A stretch of 64,000 nucleotides of DNA from Tunturiibacter empetritectus (GTDB taxonomy: Bacteria; Acidobacteriota; Terriglobia; Terriglobales; Acidobacteriaceae), in NCBI RefSeq assembly GCF_013410875.1, contig NZ_JACCCU010000001.1:1054001-1118000 (forward strand). The letters run 5' to 3'. Position numbers and translations under genes: made by a program. Below the pieces are notes generated by a model that saw only the letters and a program-made list of their open reading frames with translations, was not told the DNA's origin and searched no databases. Of the stretch, positions 52,946 through 62,660 are shown one piece after another; position 1 is the first letter of the stretch; each line of letters opens with the position of its first letter.

Positions 52946-53317
52946 ATGAAGCGAGTTCTGGTGGTTGATGATGACCGTTTGGTGGCCGATACGCTGACTC
53001 TCATCTTTGAGAGGAGCGGTTTCAAGGCAAAGGCCGCTTACTCCGCAGATCAGGGATTGGAATACTCTCGCGACTTTGAGCCAAATCTTCTTCTGTGCGA
53101 CGTATCGATGCCTGGGCGGGATGGACTTTCGCTGGTGAACGATGTGACGCGGGAGTTGCCGGCATGTCGGATCCTTATGCTGACCGGTTTTTACTCCAAT
53201 CTGAAGAGTGTGCGGGAGCGGGCCAGTACTTTGTCGCGGCCTGTAGGCATTCTTACCAAGCCGTGTCAGCCTTCGGAGCTTCTGCGTGAGGCTGCCGCGC
53301 TGCTGGCGACTGCTTGA
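52946..53317 (+). CDS. Stand-alone response-regulator receiver domain
   Basis: A 123-residue CheY-like protein. Acidic pocket DDD at residues 8-10, phospho-acceptor Asp in LLLCDVSMPGRDG (about 52), Thr in LMLTGFY and Lys in ILTKPCQP are all present. There is no output domain and no kinase gene nearby. GGAGG is just before the ATG. Four small-to-medium genes follow closely on the same strand (DUF2905, xseA, glmM), so it may head a transcript. Confidence 0.93.
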   Translation: MKRVLVVDDDRLVADTLTLIFERSGFKAKAAYSADQGLEYSRDFEPNLLLCDVSMPGRDGLSLVNDVTRELPACRILMLTGFYSNLKSVRERASTLSRPVGILTKPCQPSELLREAAALLATA

Positions 53318-53329
53318 GAGTGGTGCAGC

Positions 53330-53554
53330 ATGTCTGAGCTGGGCCGTACTCTTGTCATCCTCGGGCTGCTGCTGGCTTTGGCAGGTGCCCTCATCCTTGG
53401 GTTGAATCGCCTGAATCTTCCTCTTGGGCGTCTTCCCGGTGACTTTAGCTGGCGGGGGAGGGGATGGTCGGTTTCATTTCCAATTGCAACTTCAATTCTG
53501 ATTAGTGTTCTTTTAAGCGTACTTCTTTGGGTCATGGGACGGCTGCGCCGCTGA
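53330..53554 (+). CDS. DUF2905 family membrane protein
   Basis: A 74-residue protein with two hydrophobic helices (about 7-27 and 47-69) separated by RLPGDFSWRGRGWSVSFPIA, the conserved loop of DUF2905. It lies 12 bases after the receiver gene and 22 before xseA. Function is unknown. Confidence 0.93.
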   Translation: MSELGRTLVILGLLLALAGALILGLNRLNLPLGRLPGDFSWRGRGWSVSFPIATSILISVLLSVLLWVMGRLRR

Positions 53555-53576
53555 CAGTCTACTTGGCTGCGCTGCG

Positions 53577-55232
53577 ATGCTAGACTCAGGCAAGATGTCC
53601 GAAAGGGAAGACAATCCGCCGACACTGGCCAGCCTGCGAGCGCGGCGAGGGAAGGTTCGGACCGAAAGAAGGTCGTCGTCGAAGGCCTCGACAATTCCGG
53701 TGCCGGATACGTTGTTTCAATCGGAGCTATTCTCCCTTTATGAAGAAGACAGTGCGTTAGCGGTTGCTTCTGTTGAGCCGGTTTCTGGCAGCGAAGAGTC
53801 TGGCAAGATTGCGATAGAGCCAGCTCGGCGAAGAATCTCTGGCGTGAGCGAACCAGCGATGGAGCGCCATATCTGGAGCGTTCGCGCGCTGGTGATGAAC
53901 GCAAGACAGCAGATTGAGACGACCTATAGCGATCTCTGGGTCGAAGGTGAGATCTCCAACTGCAGGCCGGCACCCTCTGGCCACATTTACTTTACGCTGA
54001 AGGATGGCGAGGCTCAGTTGCCGGTAGTGCTCTTTCGCCGCCAGGCAGGACTGTTGCGCTTCCGGCCTGCAGATGGGCTTGCGGTTCTGGTTAGGGGCCG
54101 TGTCTCAGTGTATGAGAGCCGAGGGCAGCTCCAGCTCATTGGGGAGACGATGGAGCCCCGCGGCGCCGGTGCGCTGCAGCTTGCGTTTGAACAACTGAAG
54201 GCGCGATTGCTGTCAGAAGGACTCTTCGACGCGGCGCGTAAACGCCAGCTGCCCTCGTTTCCGAAGTGCATTGGCATCGTTACTTCGCTGTCCGGCGCGG
54301 TCATTCGTGACATCGTTACGGTCGTTCGCCGTCGTCATGCGCGGCTGAATCTGCTGATATATCCCGCTACGATGCAAGGTGCTTCCAGTCCGGAATCTGT
54401 TGTTGGGGGAATCCGCTGGTTCAACGCCAACTCCTCGCTGGTTGATGCGATTGTGATTGCCAGGGGTGGCGGCTCAATGGAAGATCTTGCCGGCTTCAAT
54501 GACGAGGCGCTGGCGCGCGCGATTGCGGCGTCCGCACTTCCTGTGGTCTCGGCAATTGGCCACGAGACCGACTTCACGATTGCTGATTTCGTCGCGGACC
54601 TTCGGGCGCCGACGCCGTCGGCTGCTGCTGAATTGATTACTTCCGCTCAACATCGCATCGAAGACCAGGTCGCTGCGCTGGGCGCAAGAGTGCTGCGGGC
54701 CGGAAGATTCCATCTGATGCATGCGCGGCAGCGCTACGCACGACTCTCAGCGGAGGCAGTGTTAAATAGACTGCGAGATGCTGTCAGCCGGAGGGATCAG
54801 CGGCTCGACGAACTCCGCTTTCGTCTTGACGCCGCTGTACAACAACGTCTTCGTGTTCCCGCCCAACGGCTGAATGTGGTGAGCGACCGACTCCGCCGCC
54901 AGGATATCTCCGTTCGAATCGCAGCTACGGGCAATCATTTGCTGGCTGACACGCTGCGGTTGCAGCGTGTTGCAATGGAGAGCATTGTCGGCCGGCGTAC
55001 ACGGCTTGAAAGGGCTTCGACGAGGCTTGATGTCCTGTCGCCGCTCGCCGTTTTGTCACGCGGCTATGCCCTGGTGTACCTGCAAAGCGGCGCTGGAGAC
55101 AGCACGTTGCTGCGTTCTTCTGCAGATGCTACGCCGGGCCAGACTATACGTGCGCGGCTTGCGCATGGGACGCTAAAAGCCAAAATAACTCAAACTGATA
55201 CGGACGAAGTACCGGAGACCGGCAAGTTATGA
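53577..55232 (+). CDS. xseA: Exodeoxyribonuclease VII large subunit
   Basis: A 551-residue nuclease subunit. An unusual 95-residue N-terminal extension rich in Arg and Ser precedes the OB-fold (about 96-190: VEGEISNCRPAPSGHIYFTL, VVLFRRQAG). The catalytic part has GIVTSLSGAVIRDI, VIARGGGSMEDLAGFND and IGHETDFTIADFVADLRAPT, and a long coiled region typical of XseA follows. No xseB gene is adjacent. The start may be 53577 or the ATG at 53595. The stop overlaps glmM by 4 bases (ATGA), so the two are coupled. Confidence 0.95.
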   Translation: MLDSGKMSEREDNPPTLASLRARRGKVRTERRSSSKASTIPVPDTLFQSELFSLYEEDSALAVASVEPVSGSEESGKIAIEPARRRISGVSEPAMERHIWSVRALVMNARQQIETTYSDLWVEGEISNCRPAPSGHIYFTLKDGEAQLPVVLFRRQAGLLRFRPADGLAVLVRGRVSVYESRGQLQLIGETMEPRGAGALQLAFEQLKARLLSEGLFDAARKRQLPSFPKCIGIVTSLSGAVIRDIVTVVRRRHARLNLLIYPATMQGASSPESVVGGIRWFNANSSLVDAIVIARGGGSMEDLAGFNDEALARAIAASALPVVSAIGHETDFTIADFVADLRAPTPSAAAELITSAQHRIEDQVAALGARVLRAGRFHLMHARQRYARLSAEAVLNRLRDAVSRRDQRLDELRFRLDAAVQQRLRVPAQRLNVVSDRLRRQDISVRIAATGNHLLADTLRLQRVAMESIVGRRTRLERASTRLDVLSPLAVLSRGYALVYLQSGAGDSTLLRSSADATPGQTIRARLAHGTLKAKITQTDTDEVPETGKL

Positions 55233-56575
55233 AGAAGCTCTTTGGAACCGATGGCATCCGCGCTGTCGCTGGGCAGTCACCCCTCGATGCGACCACGGTA
55301 TACGCTATCGGGCTTGCCCTGGCGCATATTCTTGGCGTGAAGACTCCGAGACCCCGCGTGTTGCTCGGTATGGATACTCGCGAGTCGAGCGGGTGGATTG
55401 CCGCAACGCTGACTGCCGGGCTGGACGCGGGCGGAGCATCTGTTGAGAGCGCTGGTGTGATTACGACTCCGGCGATTGCATTCCTCACACATACCCATGG
55501 CTTTGCAGCTGGCGTCGTCATCTCGGCCTCGCACAATCCGTGGCAGGACAACGGCATCAAACTCTTTGGGCCGGATGGTTATAAGCTCCCGGATGCGGTT
55601 GAGCTTGCGATCGAAGAAGAGATCTTCCGTCAACTTGCTGTGTCAACGAATGCTCCGCAAAGGACTGAACCGCCTGCGGTGAATGAGACCGATCGCGCAG
55701 AGTACGTCCGCTATCTGCTGGCGTCTGCTCCTGAGTTGTCACTGGATGGGAAGCGGATCGTGATCGATTGCGCCAACGGAGCTGCTTCGTCGGTCGCGCC
55801 TCAGTTATTCTCCGACCTGGGCGGAGAGGTTTTGATCACTCATGCCAGTCCCGACGGAAGAAATATCAATGAGGCTTGCGGGGCGTTGCATCCTGAGATT
55901 GTTGCCGAACAGGTGAAGAACTGCAAGGCGTCGATGGGGATTACGTTTGATGGGGATGCCGACCGAGCGCTCTTTGCAGATGAGCATGGCCAGGTTGTGA
56001 ATGGGGATGCCGTCCTGCTGTTGGCGGCACGCGATCTGCAACGCCGCGGACTTTTGACGAACTCGACGGTGGTTGCGACGACGATGTCCAATATGGGGCT
56101 TGAGGCGGCGCTGAAACGCAGCGGGATCGAGATGCTACGTGCCGCGGTAGGCGACAAGTATGTTCTTGAGCAGATGATTGCGACCGGTGCGGCTCTGGGA
56201 GGAGAACAGTCCGGCCATATTATCTTTAGCGGACGCAGCACGACGGGGGATGGGCTGCTGACGGCGCTGCTGTTGCTGGATGTCGTCCATCGGAGCGGGA
56301 GGTCTTTGGCCGAGCTTGTAGCAGATCTGAAGGTGTTTCCGCAGGTGATTGTGAACGTCAAAGTACGCGAGAAGAGACCGCTTGAGGAGATTCCGAATGT
56401 GGCTGCAGCGATTCGCGCCGCCGAGTTCGAACTGGCTGATTCGGGCCGAGTGGTGATTCGTTATAGCGGCACCGAGGCTTTGGCTCGCGTGATGATCGAA
56501 GCGGAATCTGAGCCTCTGATGCGGCATCATGCCGATACGATTGCGGCCGCGATAAGGACCGAGATCGGGATCTGA
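55229..56575 (+). CDS. glmM: Phosphoglucosamine mutase
   Basis: A 448-residue enzyme converting glucosamine-6-phosphate to glucosamine-1-phosphate for peptidoglycan precursors. KKLFGTDGIRAVAGQSP at the N-terminus, the phosphoserine loop VISASHNPWQDNGIK (catalytic Ser near 103), metal loop ITFDGDADRALF, GEQSGHII and RYSGTEALARVMIEAE give a clear GlmM, with the usual length. It overlaps xseA by 4 bases, an arrangement suggesting cotranscription. Confidence 0.97.
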   Translation: MKKLFGTDGIRAVAGQSPLDATTVYAIGLALAHILGVKTPRPRVLLGMDTRESSGWIAATLTAGLDAGGASVESAGVITTPAIAFLTHTHGFAAGVVISASHNPWQDNGIKLFGPDGYKLPDAVELAIEEEIFRQLAVSTNAPQRTEPPAVNETDRAEYVRYLLASAPELSLDGKRIVIDCANGAASSVAPQLFSDLGGEVLITHASPDGRNINEACGALHPEIVAEQVKNCKASMGITFDGDADRALFADEHGQVVNGDAVLLLAARDLQRRGLLTNSTVVATTMSNMGLEAALKRSGIEMLRAAVGDKYVLEQMIATGAALGGEQSGHIIFSGRSTTGDGLLTALLLLDVVHRSGRSLAELVADLKVFPQVIVNVKVREKRPLEEIPNVAAAIRAAEFELADSGRVVIRYSGTEALARVMIEAESEPLMRHHADTIAAAIRTEIGI

Positions 56576-56906
56576 GGGACTGGATCTAACCAATTGCGGC
56601 GAGAAGTTTAGTAACCCGAGCTGGTTTGAGGGTTCTTCCGGAGAGTGGTAACTTTATGCCGCCGAACTTGTCTGATGAGCGATGAATAAGGGCAGCTTTT
56701 TCTGGAATATCTGTTTGTCTTTCGAACATCAATAGCAGAGAGGCTGGTGTTGGAACTATAGATTTGTGTAGGCTGCCGGGGATCTTCGTTAAAATTGTAG
56801 GAATGTTGAAGGTTTTTCGACCTTCACTCCTCAGCGCAATATCTGTAACGGGAATGAATAGTAGTCTGGTCTGGCGGGAACAAACAGCGATGCAAGGAGT
56901 ATGCAG
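56576..56906. other. 331-base gap between glmM and pgi
   Basis: No gene, hairpin or repeat could be supported. Minus-strand frames here have no ribosome site. The stretch just before pgi holds its Shine-Dalgarno AAGGAG (56894-56899), which decides for the ATG at 56907 over the one at 56901. Confidence 0.5.
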
Positions 56907-58541
56907 ATGACGACGAAATTGACGCCGCTTAGCGAGCGTTCGGCATGGAAGGCGCTGAGTGCGCATCATCAGAAGATTGGAGACACGCAGCTGAAACAAC
57001 TATTTGCGGAGGATCCTGGGCGGGGAGAGCGGTTTACCCTTGAGGCTGCGGGCATCTTTCTCGACTACTCGAAGAATCGCATTACGGACGAGACGCTGAA
57101 ACTTCTGCTTCAGTTAGCGGAGGAGTCGGGGTTGAGGGAGCGGATCGACGCCATGTTCCGCGGGGACAAGATCAATATCACCGAGAACCGGGCTGTGCTG
57201 CATGTTGCGTTGCGCGCGCCGCAGGGTGAGAAGATCGTCGTTGATGGTGAGGATGTTGTGCCGGGGGTTCATGCGGTACTGGACAAGATGGCGGCCTTCG
57301 CGGATAGGGTTCGGAGTGGGGCGTGGAAGGGGCATACCGGCAAGCGAATCAAGAACGTCATCAATATAGGGATTGGCGGTTCGGATCTTGGGCCGGTGAT
57401 GGCGTATGAGGCGTTGAAGCACTATAGCCAGCGCGATATTACCTTCCGGTTTGTCTCAAATGTGGATGGGACGGACTTCGTCGAGGCAGTGCAGGATCTG
57501 AATGCAGATGAGACGCTGTTTCTCGTCGCTTCGAAGACTTTTACAACGCTGGAGACGATGACGAATGCGCATTCGGCGAGGGATTGGTCGCTGGCTGGAC
57601 TGGGTGGCGATGAGAAAGCTGTTGCAAAGCACTTTGTCGCGATCTCGACGAATGCGAAGGAGGTTGCGAAGTTCGGCATTGACACGGCGAATATGTTTGA
57701 GTTCTGGGATTGGGTCGGCGGCCGCTACTCGATGGATTCGGCGATCGGGCTATCGACGATGCTGGCGATCGGACCGGATAACTTTCGCGCGATGCTGGAT
57801 GGGTTTCATCAGATGGATGAGCACTTCCGCACCGCACCCTTCGCCAGCAATCTGCCAGTTTTGCTGGGGCTGCTGACGGTCTGGTATACGGATTTCTTCG
57901 ATGCGCAGACGGTTGCGGTTCTGCCCTATGAACAGTACCTGAAAAGGTTTCCGGCGTATCTACAGCAGTTGACGATGGAGAGCAATGGCAAGCACGTGAC
58001 GCTCGATGGAGAGCGCGTTGCTACAGTGACTGGGCCGATCTACTGGGGCGAACCTGGGACTAACGGACAGCACTCGTTTTATCAGCTGATCCATCAAGGG
58101 ACGCGGTTGATCCCCTGCGATTTTATTGGATTTTATAAGACGCTCAATCCGCTGGGCCAGCATCATGACATGCTGATGGCGAACGTGTTCGCGCAGGCTG
58201 AGGCGCTGGCGTTCGGCAAGACTGCGGAGCAGGTCAAGGCTGAGGGGACGCCGGACTGGCTGGTTCCGCATAGGGTGTTCGAAGGCAATCGTCCGTCGAA
58301 TACGATTCTTGCGGATCAACTGACCCCGGAGGTGCTGGGTAAGTTGATCGCTCTTTATGAGCATGCGGTGTTCACGCAGGGTACTATCTGGAGCATCGAC
58401 TCGTTCGATCAATGGGGGGTTGAGCTTGGCAAGGTGCTGGCGCAGAAGATTATTGGAGAGCTGGAGAGCAAGACGGAGCCCGCGCTTTCGCATGATACTT
58501 CTACGACGAATTTGATTCGGAGATATAGGAAGAACAAATAA
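56907..58541 (+). CDS. pgi: Glucose-6-phosphate isomerase
   Basis: A 544-residue enzyme interconverting glucose-6-phosphate and fructose-6-phosphate. The substrate loop [18 protein letters not shown], the [13 protein letters not shown] motif, [13 protein letters not shown], the catalytic Glu in [19 protein letters not shown] and the terminal-domain Lys in [14 protein letters not shown] are all present. The start at 56907 has AAGGAG seven bases upstream. It is first of a tandem pgi-gnd-zwf group; gnd follows after 81 bases. Confidence 0.97.
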   Translation: MTTKLTPLSERSAWKALSAHHQKIGDTQLKQLFAEDPGRGERFTLEAAGIFLDYSKNRITDETLKLLLQLAEESGLRERIDAMFRGDKINITENRAVLHVALRAPQGEKIVVDGEDVVPGVHAVLDKMAAFADRVRSGAWKGHTGKRIKNVINIGIGGSDLGPVMAYEALKHYSQRDITFRFVSNVDGTDFVEAVQDLNADETLFLVASKTFTTLETMTNAHSARDWSLAGLGGDEKAVAKHFVAISTNAKEVAKFGIDTANMFEFWDWVGGRYSMDSAIGLSTMLAIGPDNFRAMLDGFHQMDEHFRTAPFASNLPVLLGLLTVWYTDFFDAQTVAVLPYEQYLKRFPAYLQQLTMESNGKHVTLDGERVATVTGPIYWGEPGTNGQHSFYQLIHQGTRLIPCDFIGFYKTLNPLGQHHDMLMANVFAQAEALAFGKTAEQVKAEGTPDWLVPHRVFEGNRPSNTILADQLTPEVLGKLIALYEHAVFTQGTIWSIDSFDQWGVELGKVLAQKIIGELESKTEPALSHDTSTTNLIRRYRKNK

Positions 58542-58622
58542 GGCCCGGCGGCTGCGGTTGCAAGAAAACTCTGCACCGTTTTTGATGTTCAGTGAACCAA
58601 TAACTATTGGAGGGAGCGTTAA

Positions 58623-59645
58623 ATGCAACTTGGAATGATAGGCCTGGGCAGAATGGGAGCCAACATGGTGAAGCGGTTGGCCAAGAATGGGCATGAATGC
58701 GTTGTCTTCGACAGGTCGCAACAGGCTGTCTCTGATCTTGCGAAGGAGAAGGGCGTCACGGGGGGAAGTTCGCTTGAGGACTTTGTGAGCAAGCTATCCA
58801 AGCCGCGCGCTATCTGGCTGATGATTCCTGCGGGAGTGGTCGAGCAGACAATTGCGGAGATCGTGCCGCATCTTGAGAAGGACGACATCCTGATTGACGG
58901 TGGAAACTCGTACTACATTGACGACATTCGGCGATCCAAAGAGCTTGAGCCTAAGGGGATTCAGTATGTGGATGTGGGCACGAGCGGAGGCGTTTGGGGC
59001 CTGGAGCGCGGCTACTGCATGATGATCGGCGGCCCAAAGTCGGTGGTGGAGCATCTTGACCCGATCTTCAAGACGATTGCCCCTGGTATAGGCGATATTC
59101 CGAAGACCCCTGGCCGTGAGAAGGTTGGGGGGACGGCGGAACAGGGTTATCTGCACTGCGGTGAAAGCGGCGGCGGACACTTCGTCAAGATGGTACATAA
59201 CGGAATTGAGTATGGGATGATGGCGGCTTACGCAGAAGGATTAGGCGTGTTGAAGGCTGCCAATATCGGCAAGCACACGGCAGAGATCGATGCTGAGACG
59301 ACACCGTTGCGCGATCCTGAACACTATCTTTACGACTTCAACCTGCCTGATGTTGCCGAGGTGTGGCGTCGCGGGAGCGTGATTGCTTCATGGCTGCTGG
59401 ATCTCACGGCGTCTGCGCTGATTGTGGACCCTGAGCTTTCGAAGTATGGCGGAAGGGTTTCGGATTCGGGTGAGGGCCGCTGGACAATCAAGGCTGCGAT
59501 CGATGAAGGCGTTCCAACTCCGGTGCTGACGACGGCTCTTTATTCGCGGTTCAGTTCGCGGGGAGAAGCTGACTTCTCAAATAAGCTTTTGTCTGCGATG
59601 CGCTTTGCCTTTGGCGGCCATCTTGAGAAGCCGCACGAAAAATAG
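58623..59645 (+). CDS. gnd: 6-phosphogluconate dehydrogenase, short form
   Basis: A 340-residue decarboxylating dehydrogenase producing ribulose-5-phosphate. It has the N-terminal cofactor motif GMIGLGRMGANMVKRL, DGGNSYYIDDIRRS, VDVGTSGGVWGLERGYCMMI and the catalytic GESGGGHFVKMVHNGIEYG. The length fits the short (GndA/YqeC) type. After strand 2 the sequence reads VVFDRSQQ, which suggests NAD preference but is not decisive. GGAGG precedes the ATG. zwf begins 23 bases downstream. Confidence 0.95.
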   Translation: MQLGMIGLGRMGANMVKRLAKNGHECVVFDRSQQAVSDLAKEKGVTGGSSLEDFVSKLSKPRAIWLMIPAGVVEQTIAEIVPHLEKDDILIDGGNSYYIDDIRRSKELEPKGIQYVDVGTSGGVWGLERGYCMMIGGPKSVVEHLDPIFKTIAPGIGDIPKTPGREKVGGTAEQGYLHCGESGGGHFVKMVHNGIEYGMMAAYAEGLGVLKAANIGKHTAEIDAETTPLRDPEHYLYDFNLPDVAEVWRRGSVIASWLLDLTASALIVDPELSKYGGRVSDSGEGRWTIKAAIDEGVPTPVLTTALYSRFSSRGEADFSNKLLSAMRFAFGGHLEKPHEK

Positions 59646-59668
59646 TCTGGACTTGAAGGAGAAAACTC

Positions 59669-61075
59669 GTGAGTCAAACTCATTCCGATGCACTGGTATT
59701 TTTTGGTGCGACCGGCGACCTCGCTTACAAGAAGATCTTTCCTGCGCTTCAGTCGATGGTGAAGCGGGGCACGCTGAATGTTCCAGTGATTGGTGTTGCA
59801 AAGGCTGGCTGGAATCTCGATCAGTTCAAAGCGCGTGCTCAAGACAGTCTCGAAAAGCACGGGGGACTGGATCCTGACGCATGGGCGAAGATGAGTGCGC
59901 TGCTGCAGTATGTCGACGGGGACTACGTGGATCCGTCGACGTTTGTTGCAGTGCGGAAGGCTCTCGGTTCGTCGGAGCGGCCAGCTCATTATCTGGCGAT
60001 TCCTCCTTCTTTGTTCGAGGAGGTAGTCGAACAACTTGTTAAGTCTGGCTCGGCGAAGGGCGCTCGAATGATTGTGGAGAAGCCGTTCGGACATGATCTG
60101 GCTTCAGCGCAAGAGCTGAACCGGATTTTGCTCTCGGCGTTTCCAGAGTCTTCAATCTTTCGCATCGATCACTATCTTGCGAAAGGACCGGTCCATAATA
60201 TGGTGTCCTTTCGCTTTTCGAATACGTTCCTGGAGCCTATCTGGAACCGCGATTATGTTGAGAGTGTTCAGATCACGATGGCGGAGGACTTTGGCGTGCA
60301 GGGGCGCGGGGCTTTCTATGACCAGACTGGTGCGATTCGCGACGTGATTCAGAACCACATCTTTCAGGTGATGTGTAATCTTGCGATGGAGTGTCCTGCG
60401 CGCGGTGATGCGGAATCGATGCGCGACGAGAAGGTGAAGGTATTAAAGGCTATTCCTCCGATTGAAGCGAAGGATCTGGTTCGTGGACAGTTTCGCGGCT
60501 ATCTGGAGGAGAAGGGCGTTGCGCCGAACTCGAAAGTCGAGACGTTTGCTTGCCTGAAGCTTGAGATTAAATCGTGGCGGTGGGATGGCGTTCCTTTTTA
60601 CATTCGTGCGGGGAAAAACCTTCCGGTGACATGCATGGAGGTGATGGCGCGGTTTCGCAAACCACCGACGACGAACATCACAGAGCCGAATACGGCGCAA
60701 AATTATATGCGCTTCCGCATCAGTCCCGAGATGACGGTTGCGATGTCGGTTTCCATCGCGAACGAACTGGAGGGCACTGGGCGCGAGTCGGTGGAACTGA
60801 TTGCCAGCCGCCATCCGAGCCCACAGGAGATGGAGGCCTATGAGCGGGTGCTGACCGATGCGATCGCGGGTGATGCAACGCTCTTCGCGCGGCAGGACTA
60901 CGTTGAAGAAGCCTGGCGTATTGTTGATCCTGTTCTTAAGGAGGACACGCCGGTTTATGTTTACGAGCCGCATACGTGGGGACCGCCAGAAGCTGGAAAA
61001 AATATCGTTCCGTGCTGCGGGTGGGATACGCCGCTTGCTCATGAACCGGATGACTTTAGAGTCGTCGGCAGGTAG
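59669..61075 (+). CDS. zwf: Glucose-6-phosphate dehydrogenase
   Basis: A 468-residue first enzyme of the oxidative pentose phosphate pathway. The coenzyme fingerprint [25 protein letters not shown], the substrate region [13 protein letters not shown] (usual DHYLGKE, here with Ala and Gly) and [15 protein letters not shown] are recognisable. The start is GTG at 59669, with AGGAG eight bases upstream. It closes the pgi-gnd-zwf run and ends at a terminator. Changes in the DHYLGK motif place it in a divergent subgroup, but the catalytic Asp-His and Lys are retained. Confidence 0.93.
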   Translation: MSQTHSDALVFFGATGDLAYKKIFPALQSMVKRGTLNVPVIGVAKAGWNLDQFKARAQDSLEKHGGLDPDAWAKMSALLQYVDGDYVDPSTFVAVRKALGSSERPAHYLAIPPSLFEEVVEQLVKSGSAKGARMIVEKPFGHDLASAQELNRILLSAFPESSIFRIDHYLAKGPVHNMVSFRFSNTFLEPIWNRDYVESVQITMAEDFGVQGRGAFYDQTGAIRDVIQNHIFQVMCNLAMECPARGDAESMRDEKVKVLKAIPPIEAKDLVRGQFRGYLEEKGVAPNSKVETFACLKLEIKSWRWDGVPFYIRAGKNLPVTCMEVMARFRKPPTTNITEPNTAQNYMRFRISPEMTVAMSVSIANELEGTGRESVELIASRHPSPQEMEAYERVLTDAIAGDATLFARQDYVEEAWRIVDPVLKEDTPVYVYEPHTWGPPEAGKNIVPCCGWDTPLAHEPDDFRVVGR

Positions 61076-61092
61076 CCCTTTCACGACGCAAG

Positions 61093-61122
61093 AAGCCCCG
61101 GTGATTCCGGGGCTTTTCTATT
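61093..61122 (+). terminator. Terminator of the pgi-gnd-zwf group
   Basis: A 9-bp perfect stem AAGCCCCGG / CCGGGGCTT with a 5-base loop, followed by TTCTATTT. It starts 18 bases after the zwf stop. Confidence 0.92.
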
Positions 61123-61143
61123 TCAGCGGCGAATAGTGTGCGC

Positions 61144-61902
61144 CTACGATGCGCGAGTTACGGTGATTCCGAGTTTTTCATACGGTCGTAAGACTGATTT
61201 TTCTATAGACCGTTCTGTGACGATGCCGCTGATCTCCGTGAAAGGGACGACGACGTATGGAGAGGCTGCATTGAGCTTCTCGGAGGAGGCGAGCACTATG
61301 GTCTCTGCCGCGGCGTGGCTCAATGCGCGTTTTACCGCCGCCTCTTCGTAGTCGCCTGTGGTGAGGCCGGTTTTTGGGTGTATGCCGGTTACTCCCATGA
61401 AGTAGATGTCGGCGTGGATTTGAGCAATTGTCTCGATGGCTGCAGCCCCGACGGCGACGACGGAGTGCCTGAAGAGGCGTCCTCCAATAAGGATCACTTC
61501 AACGTTAAGGTGGTGGATGAGTTCGAGAGCGATGGTCGGACTATGGGTGATGATGGTCGCTTTGAGGTCTAAGGGAAGGTGGCGTGGAATCTGCCTTGCA
61601 GTGGTGCCGCCATCGAGGATTACGACTTGTCCGGGCTGAATCATCTTTGCCGCAGCGCGACCGATTGCTACTTTTCCATCAGAAGCGATTCGTTCCCGTC
61701 CGGCAAAGTCTGCCACCGCGGGGGAGGCAGGGAGGGCTCCGCCGTGGACGCGCTGAAGAAGTCCCTGCTGGGCCATCTCCCGCAGGTCGCGTCGGATGGT
61801 GTCTTCTGAGACACCCATAGCGCGACTGACTTCTTTTGCGATAATCTGTCCGTTCTTTTTGAGAATCGAGAGGAGCTGTTGTTTTCTGTGATCGGTTAGC
61901 AT
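61144..61902 (-). CDS. DeoR/GlpR-family sugar regulator
   Basis: A 252-residue regulator. The N-terminal helix-turn-helix has DHRKQQLLSILKKNGQIIAK, VSRAMGVSEDTIRRDLREM and LQRVHGGA, the DeoR signature. The C-terminal sugar-phosphate sensor domain shows LDGGTTARQIPRHL, TGIHPKTGLTTGDYEEAAVK and SSEKLN. It is convergent with zwf and divergent from a Nudix gene; three phased repeats lie in the shared upstream region. A role in controlling the nearby sugar-phosphate genes is plausible but unproven. Confidence 0.93.
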   Translation of the reverse strand: MLTDHRKQQLLSILKKNGQIIAKEVSRAMGVSEDTIRRDLREMAQQGLLQRVHGGALPASPAVADFAGRERIASDGKVAIGRAAAKMIQPGQVVILDGGTTARQIPRHLPLDLKATIITHSPTIALELIHHLNVEVILIGGRLFRHSVVAVGAAAIETIAQIHADIYFMGVTGIHPKTGLTTGDYEEAAVKRALSHAAAETIVLASSEKLNAASPYVVVPFTEISGIVTERSIEKSVLRPYEKLGITVTRAS

Positions 61903-61904
61903 TG

Positions 61905-61941
61905 TTCACGATATTACTTGACTTTGCACGAAAATGCACGA
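61905..61941. promoter_or_regulatory. Three phased CACGA repeats, probable DeoR operator
   Basis: TTCACGA (61905), TGCACGA (61925) and TGCACGA (61935) occur as direct repeats at 20- and 10-base steps, on one helix face. They lie between divergent starts (61902 and 61954), typical of DeoR-family autoregulatory sites. Confidence 0.7.
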
Positions 61942-61953
61942 TAACGTTTCAGC

Positions 61954-62592
61954 ATGATTGAATTTCTTAAAGCGCCTTCCATGAAAGAGCGCGTGCGGAT
62001 CACGAAGGTCGAGACGCTCTCGGACGATTGGTATGTGTTGAAGAAGACTACTTTTGAACTGCAACGGAGCGATGGAACCTGGCAGCAGCAGAGCAGGGAG
62101 ACCTACGACCGGGGCAATGGCGCGACGATCCTGCTGTACAACCTTGAGCGGCGAACGGTTGTGTTAACACGACAGTTTCGCTTTCCGGCTTTTGTGAATG
62201 GACACTCCGGGATGCTAATAGAGACGGCGGCCGGCCTTTTGGATAAAGCGAGCCCTGAAGACAGAATCAAGGCTGAGGTGGAGGAGGAGACAGGGTATCG
62301 CGTCGATCATGTGCGGAAGATCTTTGAAGCCTTTATGAGTCCAGGCTCGGTGACCGAAAAGCTCTACTTCTTCCTAGCGGAGTATAACTGCGGGAGTCGG
62401 GTAGCGCAGGGAGGCGGCAACTTCAACGAGGGGGAGGATATTGAGGTGCTGGAGCTTTCGATTGAAGATGCGATGGCGGCGATCGGGCGGGGTGAAATCG
62501 CGGACGGCAAGACCATCATGCTGTTGCAGTATGCCTATATTCATTTGTTCAGTAAACAGAACGGACGATCTGGGTTGCCTGATTCGCTGTGA
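61954..62592 (+). CDS. Nudix hydrolase (NudK-like)
   Basis: A 212-residue hydrolase. The Nudix region reads [20 protein letters not shown] followed by EEETGY, which matches the GDP-mannose pyrophosphatase (NudK/YffH) type with its AGLLD lead-in, having Ala at the usual Arg or Lys position before the first Glu. Upstream [20 protein letters not shown] and [11 protein letters not shown], and the later [17 protein letters not shown], are also typical. It probably cleaves GDP-sugars or ADP-ribose in the cytosol. It shares its upstream region with the DeoR gene. Confidence 0.9.
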   Translation: MIEFLKAPSMKERVRITKVETLSDDWYVLKKTTFELQRSDGTWQQQSRETYDRGNGATILLYNLERRTVVLTRQFRFPAFVNGHSGMLIETAAGLLDKASPEDRIKAEVEEETGYRVDHVRKIFEAFMSPGSVTEKLYFFLAEYNCGSRVAQGGGNFNEGEDIEVLELSIEDAMAAIGRGEIADGKTIMLLQYAYIHLFSKQNGRSGLPDSL

Positions 62593-62660
62593 CAGGAATC
62601 GGCGAGGAGGACTACAATTTCGAGCGCGGTGAAGGTAAGGATCTCGAGGGAGTGGACACT

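Noticed and set aside
56586..56999. Minus-strand frame across the pgi start
   Set aside because: Antisense to pgi at its start and without a ribosome site or motif.
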